Assembly: GCF_050908995.1 (NCBI RefSeq)
Contig: NC_135120.1
Span: forward strand, 4,167,433-4,231,432
Length of the DNA stretch: 64,000 nt
DNA from: Andrena cerasifolii
Lineage: Eukaryota > Arthropoda > Insecta > Hymenoptera > Andrenidae
Direction: 5' to 3'
Positions within the stretch are counted from its first letter, which is position 1; each line of letters starts with the position of its first letter. Of this stretch, positions 56,077-64,000 are shown piece by piece. Both the position numbers and the translations under genes were made by a program. The notes below the pieces were generated by a model. The model was given only the letters and a program-made list of their open reading frames with translations, searched no databases and was not told where the DNA came from.

Positions 56077-56991
56077 TGCTCTTTAGTTAACGAATGTTCA
56101 GCTCTAGAGGAAACTTAAGTTTCAAGCAGTGAGATTCAGCTCGCTCCGGAGAAGGTAGCGGCGGATCTCCAGTGTATACAAGATACTGGTGCACCTATTT
56201 GGACTATTCATTTTGAAAACTGTAGAATCTCGCTTCTACAAAGGCTACGATCTCGCTCCGGAGACAGTAGTGGCCGTGCTCTGCAGTACACATATATATA
56301 TATATATATACACATATACAATAACTTTAGAATCACATAGCATACATAACATATAAGATATAAAAAAACACAAAAAACCCAAAAACATACATATATAATC
56401 GTAGTCGTAGGTAATATTAATATTATTGTTGTTATTCTTGTTACTAAGTTAAGTGTTATTAAATAAATAGTCATTGTAAGTTAAAAGTTTGAGTTTCAAT
56501 TCTTAGCTCTGTTACCAACGAATCCCCACCTATCCTACCCTCGAGGGGACGCCGCTCTCCTCTCGAGGCCTGCGACAACGGAACGATACCCTCGAGAGAT
56601 AAGGGATCCGTGTTTAATTTGAAGGGAGAACGACGCAGGTGGGAACACGCGTAGTCAGCGGACTACACCTTTTCTTCCTGTGTCTCTCCACGAGGGAAAA
56701 TTCCTTCGATAACATCTTTACGACTGCGGATTGGGCTAAGCTAAGGACAGAAGTTGGTGAAGAAAGACACGTGGCACTTTCGACCCCTCCTCATGCGTCA
56801 TTCGTGCGTGCTCAGCCTGCTCAGCGTATACGCATTCAAGTCTGGATCCAGCTTAATATACTGCAATGTATTTCTATAATGCACCGTCGCACAGGGGTCC
56901 CAAATCGCCGAAAGCTGGTCAAAATTCAATTTTCGAAGTATATAGCAGCTTTTTGCTATTATAGCAGATTCGTTGTATATATATCAGTGCA
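56077..56991. other. No gene; microsatellite and repeat debris
   Basis: A TA/CA microsatellite at 56288-56325. Near-repeats ctcgctccggaga-ggtagc at 56140 and 56252. A frame of 147 codons (56639-57082, plus) overlaps Gypsy pol antisense and is unrecognised. Confidence 0.4.
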
Positions 56992-58410
56992 TCAAATACT
57001 GCTTAAAGTGCCCAAGATCGTCGTGGTACATTTTAACAACGTTCGATGGAGCCGCGCGAGGTACGACCCACTTATCTCCTGATTCTGTGTTACGGAACAC
57101 GACGCCCCCTTAAGATTATATTTCTCAAAATACTCTTTCGTTTCCCGTTGGATGTCCCCGGTTTCAAGCAGCTTTCTTATCGCGGAAATTCCGTCATCCT
57201 GCATCTGAGCCACCTGTATCCACTCCGCCGCAGTGATATCATCTACCATTAAGCATTTTACGGGGTTCCTGCTTAGATAATCTGCATGAGTGATTTGCGA
57301 ATTAGGTCTGTAAACTATGACAAAATCAAAGTCCTGCATATACATCCACCATCGGGCAACACGCGGAACGTTATCCTTTTTCGCTGCGGTCGCACGCACT
57401 GCACTACAATCTGTTACCACCGTAAATTTTATACCTAGCAGGTAAACCTGAAAAGCCTTAAGCGCTGCCACAACTGCGAGGGCTTCTAACTCGTATGAAT
57501 GATAGTTTCTCTCCTCTACCGACGTTTTGCGGTTATAATACGCGACGGCACTCTTTAGCCCATCAGTTTCCTGTAGTAGGACTGCACCTAAACCGATCGA
57601 ACTCGCATCCGTGTGGACCTCGGTTGGTCGGGTCGGATCATAAATAGCCAAGATGGAGCGTTCCGTAAGTGCATCCTTTATTAATTTTACGGCGTCTGAC
57701 TGTCGCTTTTTCCAAACCCATGGTACATCCTTACGTAATAGATCAGTCAGAGGTGCTACCTTTTTGGCATAATCTTTAATAAACCAGCGAAAATACCCGG
57801 ATAGCCCCAGAAACTGTCGAACTTCCTTCACGCTTCTCGGTACAGGTGCATTAACCACGGCGTTCGTTTTATATGCGCCATGTCTCACCCCTTTTTCCGA
57901 TATTTCACGGCCTAAATATTCCAATTGACGCTGAAAGAATGTGCATTTCTTCAAATTTAATGTAAAACCGTTCCTCCTTAGAGCCTTTAATACTAACGCT
58001 CGGTTTTTGAAGCCCTGCTCCAGATTCTCGGATGGTATTAAAATGTCGTCCATGTACGCCAACGTCGTCCTAAATCTGAACTCCCCAAGGGTTTTATTCA
58101 TAGCTCTCTGAAACACTGAAGGTGCGTTCGTCAACCCAAAGGGCGTGCGCAAGAATTCATATTGCCCGTCCGGTGTAACAAAAGTTGTTTTCTCTACGGA
58201 ATCTACGTGCATCGGTATTTGATAAAATCCTGAGGATAGGTCCAGTGACGAAAAAAACGATTTTCCCCCCAATCGATCAATCTGGTCTTCGATTAAGGGT
58301 AATGGATATTTATCGCGTTTTGTGATTTTGTTTAGGTCGCGAAAGTCTATGTATACACGGTCGTCGCCATTTTTTTTCTTCACTAGCAAAATCGAACTCC
58401 CATAGGGGAA
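56992..58410 (-). pseudogene. Gypsy element 1: RT and RNase H, truncated integrase
   Basis: A 465-codon frame on minus. RT: VYIDFRDLNKITKRDKYPLP, FFSSLDLSSGFYQIPM, FGLTNAPSVFQRAMN, TLAYMDDILIPS (catalytic YMDD intact), FTLNLKKCTFF, VRQFLGLSGYFRWFI. RNase H: EVHTDASSIGLGAVLLQ, SYELEALAVVAAL, FTVVTDCSAV, HADYLSRNP. The frame ends in a shifted start of the integrase zinc region near 57000, and nothing of integrase follows. Key RT and RNase H residues are all present, so the insertion is relatively young. A frameshift near 58400 separates it from the protease frame. Confidence 0.9.
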
Positions 58411-59094
58411 TTACTTCTCTGTACAATTCCATTCCTTTCTAATTCCGCATTTATTTTTTTGACTCTCTCGCTCGGACAACGACATACGGCACGGCCTACG
58501 TTGAATTGGCTGATCGCTTATTAATTCGATTCGCATCTCAGTCACGTCCGTCTTCCCTAACTCGTCCATATTTAATGAAACACTTGATCTGTAATGATTC
58601 AAAGTGATCACGAGTCGTCGTCTATCCCCATCGGGGAGGCCCGGGCTAAACACCTGATCGACGGTGATACTACTGGCGTGACGACTATTGACTACAGTAT
58701 CTGGTGGAGAATCGAGCGTTGTCTTCGTACCGTTTTCCCGCATTACCTTAATCCCGGTTACATCAGCAACAGCTATCACTCTTGGCGTGTTCGTTATTTC
58801 GCGGCCTATCGACACGTTCGACGTCAGTTGGTTATCCGCAACTATAAAGAGTTTTATTTTGAGTTTAATGTTATCAATTTCCAGTTTTACAACCGACGAC
58901 CCTATTGGTAGAACTTGAGCCCGATTGAATCCAGTCAGAACAGAATCCGCTACATCAAAGTTCAAATCTAGTTTTAGGGCCTCACCGTCCCTACTAATTG
59001 AGCAGTCACTTCCTAAATCTATTACGCATTCTACCTGCTTCCAATTTATGTTACAGACTTTTCCTATCTTCCGCGAGTTAGCTGCTTCGACCAA
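58411..59094 (-). pseudogene. Gypsy element 1: protease region
   Basis: 227 codons. An aspartic-protease start, VECVIDLGSDCSISRD (DLGS in place of the usual DTGS), continues LPIGSSVVKLEID and KLFIVADNQL, then the linker leading to RT (IELISDQPIQRRPCRMS). It joins the RT frame after a frameshift. Confidence 0.8.
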
Positions 59095-59705
59095 CGCGAC
59101 ATTTAACGCGCTACTGCCAGAGGGGAGAGAGATCTATTAGTTTTACGGAAACATCTCTCGTCCGTATGCCCGACCTTTTTATAGAAACTGCAGACGGGCT
59201 TACCCTGTAAATAATTTGCGTTCTTCCTACTCAACGATGCTGCCGTTTGGAGTCTTAGGGACAACTTCCGAGGAGGGAAAAATACTAAGGCAATCATTTA
59301 ATTCCGCTATTGTCTTGCAACGGGACGCCAGAACCGTAGTGCGTATCCCGTTATCACATATCCCATGAGCGACAAAATCGGCAAGTTTGTACTCGGGGAT
59401 ATCTAACCGCAGCTTAGATATCTTCCCTAATTTATTTAAGCAATAAGTCGCATTTACAGCTCGCCGCCTTTTTGAATGATTTTCCAAAACTAGTGTCCCC
59501 CGGAAATTGCTTAATTCAACTCCGTCGTGAAAACTGACCAGGAAACCTGAGTGTCATGGACTTCGTCATACCACAATCTAGCATTTCCCCTTAATTTGCA
59601 AATGACAAGATACATTTCAACTTTATCATCCCAACCATACACCGTTGCACTCGTGTTAACATTCTCAATCTAGTCACTAGCCGAGGTACTTCCCTTTAGG
59701 GGATC
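59095..59705 (-). pseudogene. Gypsy element 1: gag, C-terminal part
   Basis: On minus, from the insertion site: YGWDDKVEMYLVICKLRGNA, RLWYDEV, then after a frameshift YKLADFVAHGICDNGIRT and the zinc knuckle CSFYKKVGHTDERCF (CX2-like C..V GH....C). Several frame breaks. It continues the N-terminal gag at 62384-62631. Confidence 0.8.
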
Positions 59706-59907
59706 TGTTGGGATGTCCATGAAGTGGGATAGGAATGAGTGGAACACGACGTGACTCTAATCACCAAGTATATTCTAAACATTAAGATACAAATCAAGGT
59801 ACAAATAACTCCCGACTCGCTCGATCCGCCATGACACCTTGATCTACCACAGCCCCGTGACGCGCGCCCTCTCGTGGCGCGTCGGTAAGCTCGTGCGGTC
59901 CCCAACA
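59706..59907 (-). mobile_element. Gypsy element 2: 3' LTR
   Basis: 202 bp. On minus it begins TGTTGGGGACCGCACGAG and ends GGACATCCCAACA. It is the partner of 62182-62383. A purine tract (AAGGAGGGAGA) lies just inside it, as the polypurine tract should. Confidence 0.9.
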
Positions 59908-61306
59908 TCTCCCTCCTTGAGAGAGTCACCACCTGGCATAGGACTGTGCCTTTGGATCCAGCACCAGCCTCTTAGGTGGTACCCGATTGTGAGTAGGTCT
60001 CCTTGAAGTGTCCTGTGGAATGGGCTCTTCCGGCTCATAATCCTCAGGCCGATGATCTTCGGGCTGATGTTCCACAGGTTGGCTATCCTGGGATAAAGGT
60101 TGTGCAGGAATGGGGTCGAGGAATGTCCAACAATCGTCTACCTCGACATTCGAATTTGACCCGTCGGAACCGCCTTTCCATATGTGGTTGAAGTGTCGAA
60201 TTACTTCCTTCCCGTTGTCCAGACGTACGGCGCGACGAGTTTCAGACAGGACTTTGGATATATTGCTCTGTTCTCTCTTGGTCTTCGCCACCAAGACCAC
60301 GACGCGGTCTCCAATTCATATACTCCCTTTTCCATTGGGAATCGGCATCGGTCTTCTCCCTGGATTTAGGTCGCAATTTGGAGTTAATTTGGCGGTCGAA
60401 GAAGAGTTCCGCTAGTGACTTCTCGCCCGATGCAGACGCGCAGTGCGTATAACGGTAGCTGTGTAGAAAACTGAACAGATCTTTCTTCCAGTCTGATGGG
60501 TTCTTGGCGATGGCTCTTTTCACCGAGTCCACCATCCTCTCCGCCTGGCCGTTCGACTGCGGATGGTTCACCACCGAAAACAGATGGGTGATCTGCATCT
60601 CATTGCAGAATTTAGCGAATAGCTCGGAGGTAAATTGTGTGCCATGATCGCTAATGAGCACCTCTGGTGGCCCATATCTGGAGAATGTTTCCTGATACAT
60701 CTCCACGGTGCGATTTGCCGAGATTGTGGATGTGATTCCTACATCTATGAATTTTGAATAGGCATCAACGTGCGCGGTTTGTACAGCGACGCTATTGGAT
60801 TCCGAAGGATTGATGCGATCACTAGTTCGCGCACTGCTCGGACTTTGGTAATCGGTTAGTGGTACAGACCATAAGTTGAGGCTGTCTATTGCGTTTAACC
60901 CGAACAAGTTTATACCATTCCTCTTGGCAACGTCAATGTCTATCTTCCCCTCGCGGTCAAGAACGCGCACCACGCAACGAAATCTAGCGATTATTTCGAG
61001 CTCACTCCCGTCCGCGTGCTCGGCGGTTTCACTGGCGGAGAGTGTCGGAGACCCTAATCGGTTCCATTCGTTCTTACCGATCACTGTAATGTCCGAACCT
61101 GTGTGAAATTGTAAACGGACGTCAGTACCGAGAATAGATGTCGTTACATACTTCCGCCATTTACCAGCCGAGCCGACGAACCGAGTCATGAGGCTGCTGT
61201 TTGTGTACGAAGTTTTTTTCTGTGCCTGCCCCGAACGACACACTTTTGCAATGTGGCCCTTTCCCGCACATGACTTACACACTGTGAACCACCACAGCCA
61301 TTGCAC
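59908..61306 (-). pseudogene. Gypsy element 2: protease joined to integrase
   Basis: The minus frame 61306-60242 carries a zinc knuckle (CKSCAGKGHIAKVC), protease-like FHTGSDITVIGKNEW (HTGS in place of DTGS), then with no RT or RNase H passes into integrase: VDAYSKFIDVGITST, YGPPEVLISDHGTQFTS, HPQSNGQAERMVDSVKRAI. Core D of SDHGTQF and E of GQAERM are visible; the first core D may be that of HVDAYSKF. After a frameshift near 60300-60242 the C-terminal integrase follows (LVAKTKREQSN, VIRHFNHIWKGGS) with a Pro/Glu-rich tail. An internal deletion removed about the RT-RNase H length. Confidence 0.85.
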
Positions 61307-62129
61307 TTATAGTTAGTCATAGGGCGTGATTCAGTCTGTACTTTACTGTCTGGTTCATCGCGTTGTACTTTTTTCCCGTGCTTCGCATGAACACTACCAA
61401 CCGTAACCGTAGGTGAGTCCTTCACGGGGTTTTCTAGCATTTTTAGGTTAGACGAAACGTTTATGTGGGCCTCGAGCTCCGCAACAATGTTTTTGAGCGA
61501 GGCATTCGGATTTTGTTCCACAACACGAAAAGATATTTTCTTCAGATCGTCGGTTTCACTAGAAAAACAGAAAGACTGAAGGAGTAGGAGGACTCGTAGA
61601 TTGTCAGATTTGCTCGGTCGAAGTCTGACGCGTGCAGGTTGATGCAGTCGATATGTTCGGTGATCGGAACTGATTTCTCGTATCGATACTTTAATATCTC
61701 TATCCGACGTCGAACGATTGAGATTCTATCGCGAAATAGTTCCTTGAGCGTGTCGATGACGTCCTTTTGCAGCATGGCTGTTGGATGGATGGGAGCGACA
61801 TGATTTAGAAGCCGATCAAACTCGGTCTGTCCCAATTTGTCGAGAATCAGACGTGTTTGCATCTCCGCCGCTAGCGCACTAGCTTCGTTGACGACGGTGT
61901 ATTCGTATCATGTCAGCCATTTTTCGAAGAGCCCCGTTTCGTCGCCGCTGCCGAAACTGTATTCTTCCACTCGTGCGCTGAGATGGTTGTACCGCTCAGA
62001 ATTTGAAGGCGGTGCGTCTGACGTCGATGAACCATCAGGCTTCTTGGCATTCTCTTTTGCAAGTTGGATTTGCAGAAGCGAGTTGATGGTCGCCGTCAGC
62101 GCGTTGATTGCTTCAGTTGCGTCTCCCAT
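61307..62129 (-). pseudogene. Gypsy element 2: gag
   Basis: Starts MGDATEAINALTATINSLLQ at 62129. After a stop near 61910 and shifts: NEASALAAEMQTRLIL, FRDRISIVRRRIEILKYRYE, LHASDFDRANLT, LKNIVAELEAHINVS, then MTNYKCNGCGG, the first zinc ligands, running into the next segment. The order is typical of Gypsy gag. Confidence 0.8.
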
Positions 62130-62181
62130 TGTCGTATCTTCTCTTTTCTTACACAGATCCTAGTTTCTCCGCAGCGCCAGT

Positions 62182-62383
62182 TGTTGGGATGTCCATGAGG
62201 TGGGATAGGAATGAGTGGAACACGACGTGATTCTAACCACCAAGTACATTCTAAACATTAAGATACAAAACAGGGTACAAGTAACACCCGACTCGCTCGA
62301 TCCGCCATGACACCATGATCTACCACGGCCCCGTGACGCGCACCCTCTCGTGGCGCGTCTGTAGGCTCGTGCGGTCCCCAACA
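62182..62383 (-). mobile_element. Gypsy element 2: 5' LTR
   Basis: 202 bp, similar to 59706-59907 with a small number of differences. Next to it on minus, after two bases, comes TGGCGCTGCGGAGAAAC, a plausible primer-binding site (starts TGG). Outer flanks GGATC (59701-59705) and GAATC (62384-62388) give a 5-bp target duplication with one change. Confidence 0.9.
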
Positions 62384-62631
62384 GAATCAAATTCCGGTAG
62401 AAACTTTTCGATAATAAAGTGATTATTGACCGGCTTATTCGAGCCCGACGTTACGATACCTAATAACACATTTGCAAGCCTGGCGAAGTCAGATTCTCTG
62501 CTCGTAGCGCTGTAACTTCTGCTTCGGCTGCGATATTTAGACTCCCGATGATTTCTTCGGGGAGTTCCTGACCGGGAACGTCTTTCCTTCCTGCCACGAG
62601 ATCGACGTCTGCTCCGCTTTTCTTTATCCAT
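62384..62631 (-). pseudogene. Gypsy element 1: gag, N-terminal part
   Basis: Starts MDKEKRSRRRSRGRKERRSR at 62631, a very basic Ser/Arg-rich head, then SATSRESDFARLANVL, NNHFIIEKFLPEFD, where Gypsy element 2 interrupts it. The reading continues at 59705. Confidence 0.8.
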
Positions 62632-62674
62632 AATTCACAGACCACAAAATAACACGTATATCCCACTTCGGATC

Positions 62675-63104
62675 TGTAGAAGATATTTATTTGCTCCTGT
62701 AAATGTTCAGATTACAATCGCTTCGATCAACCGAATTCCGACGCTCAGATACAACAACTCTCGTTAAAAGATCGTGCCTGACTTCTCGACTCGCGCTCGT
62801 CTGCAACGCAACGCCTTCCCTCCTTCCCCCGTTCCGAAACCGTCAACTGTTCTGCGTCGCTGGGCTTCGAATTTTTTGACGGCGCTGCATCGATGCATAC
62901 TTGCCACATATATCTTAATTATATTAATAAAACTCCTATATATATACATAATCTTCATGAGTCGGAAATTCCTTGCGATCGTGGCAACGTTGCTCAATGA
63001 GAAAATATTTTCGTGCAGCAGTTGGTAGTACTCGCGAGCTTCAATCGTGTTTAATCGCGTCGCGTGTGTGTCGCATAACCTGCTATTTTTGTTGGCATTT
63101 TACA
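62675..63104 (-). mobile_element. Gypsy element 1: probable 5' LTR
   Basis: On minus it begins TGTAAAATGCCAAC (63104) and ends AAATAAATATCTTCTACA (62675), 44 bp before the gag start. A tatatatatagg TATA-like word is near 62940. The 3' partner is not in the window because the element is cut near 57000. Ends are inferred. Confidence 0.5.
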
Positions 63105-63139
63105 CGATTACACAATATTTAAAATACAATCAGCTCGTC

Positions 63140-63500
63140 GCTGGAAAGGAAAAGCAGTGAAAAATTCGGTATGCAGCGCTAAACTCCGTGGACGTGCATT
63201 GGGGCTTGCCAAAAAGCAGAGTGTGCCACCACCTGCTTTGATACTCCAGGAAAACCATGGCTTGGCAAATCTTATCCAGAATAATGACTCGGAAAATTTT
63301 ATCGAGTACAATGACTCTGTAAATGATATCGAAAACACCAAAGATACAGAGGAGCATAATGATAAGTCTCTGGAAGATGGACGAAAATTGTTGAGTATTC
63401 AATTTTGGGGCAGCAATTGTAGTACGTTTCTTGTAAAGAATGCCTGTCACTGGAAAACATCGAACGCGAAATACCACGAGGACAGGGCTCAATTTTGAGT
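63140..63500 (+). pseudogene. Mutator-like transposase, possible N-terminal fragment
   Basis: The plus frame reads SAKLRGRALGLAKKQSVPPP, an Asp/Glu/Asn-rich linker, SIQFWGSNCSTFLV, and a stop. The basic head is in the style of insect Mutator-like transposase proteins. Continuity with 63721-63934 is inferred from order and spacing. Confidence 0.4.
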
Positions 63501-63720
63501 ATACGATGCCACAAGTGCTTGCTTCTAAATTAAGTGACTACCGGTAAGCAGCAATGTCCTCCAGGCAAACGAAATGCATCACGTTTCGACATAAATTACA
63601 AAGCAACAATGGGTACGAATCATATGTACTCTTTGTTTTTGCCTAACAAGAATTATAACATACACAATAATTATAAGCAATGACTAAAAATGTCCTATAA
63701 AGAAATTTTTTCATATCTTC

Positions 63721-63934
63721 AGGTATCCTGAATGGTGGCATGGGCTGGACTCATATTAATAAATTTTTCGCGTGTCTAAACATCCCTTGCTTCAACTATA
63801 ACACTTGCAAAGTTTACGAGAAAGAAGTCGGGAAAGCAGCAGAACAAGTGGCAAAAAAAAGTTGTGAAGACGCAGCAGCTGTAGAACGAATGCTGACTAT
63901 TCAAAATGTAACCTCCATTGAAAAATCATTGTAA
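63721..63934 (+). pseudogene. Mutator-like transposase, further fragment
   Basis: After an acceptor-like ttcatatcttcag, it reads ILNGGMGWTHINKFFACLNI, PCFNYNTCKVYEKEVGKAAE and QVAKKSCEDAA to a stop. I recognise the pattern of a short helical block ending in xIPxxxxxTxxxxExxxG from Mutator-like transposase domain proteins of insects. 21077-21330 is a C-terminal piece of the same kind of protein. Confidence 0.5.
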
Positions 63935-64000
63935 TAATCGCCTTAATGTTAAGGTGGAATCAACCGGCGCATGAATCGGCGATCTTTGCGCGCGAATCAC

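Noticed and set aside
56639..57082. 147-codon plus frame
   Set aside because: Partly antisense to Gypsy pol and without recognisable content.

Overview
The window looks like insect nuclear DNA, most likely from a hymenopteran such as an ant. It has introns with GT..AG boundaries, isolated exons, no operons, and dense, nested, decayed transposable elements (TEs) of metazoan types: Ty3/Gypsy, LINE, mariner, Transib-like, piggyBac/TTAA-type, TA-type hairpin elements and a protein-primed family-B polymerase remnant. The assignment to ants rests on my recognition of protein families and is inference.

The one clear host gene is a minus-strand exon at 14676-15135. It encodes the UBA-like segment and the first half of the NYN ribonuclease domain of a Regnase/ZC3H12-type RNase. 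I found no neighbouring nuclease exon to its left. A second minus-strand exon-like block (51181-51309) might be an upstream exon of the same gene, but its phase does not fit directly. If it belongs, tens of kilobases of this window are TE-filled intron.

Layout. 0-5 kb: LTR debris, a tRNA-derived SINE, and a polymerase-B pseudogene split by another element. 5-12.5 kb: LTR pieces, a USP-like fragment, and a repeat (family A) that received a Transib-like element (8646-10007) and a TA-flanked hairpin (10173-10728). 14-20 kb: the Regnase exon, two fragments of one LINE family, a mariner-like pseudogene with an intron, and a remnant of an unnamed TE-associated protein. 20-31 kb: more family A, LTRs, a nearly complete Transib-like transposase pseudogene (26535-28430), a LINE reverse transcriptase with a (TTA)n tail, and Gypsy RT.

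31.9-40.4 kb is an 8.4-kb palindrome: two arms of 3,767 bp, nearly identical and without net indels, around a 903-bp spacer. Each arm carries a 206-codon gene of unknown function, a minisatellite, a Gypsy RNase H fragment and an LTR piece. The two gene copies are transcribed away from the centre. The palindrome lies between the RT and RNase H parts of a Gypsy pol.

40.7-56 kb holds further long hairpins: a TTAA-flanked 1.8-kb element, a TA-flanked 1.2-kb element, a CGCCG-flanked Transib-like hairpin, and a 2.8-kb element with GGGTGTCC ends. 57-63 kb is a minus-strand Gypsy element whose gag is interrupted by a second Gypsy with two 202-bp LTRs. The second one lost RT and RNase H, so its protease runs into integrase. 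The window ends in fragments of a Mutator-like transposase family.

The best leads are the mirrored 206-codon gene inside the giant palindrome, and the group of Transib-like elements whose termini (CACAGT), 5-bp GC-rich target duplications, paralogous uninterrupted sites and RAG1-like transposase remnant are all readable in one window.
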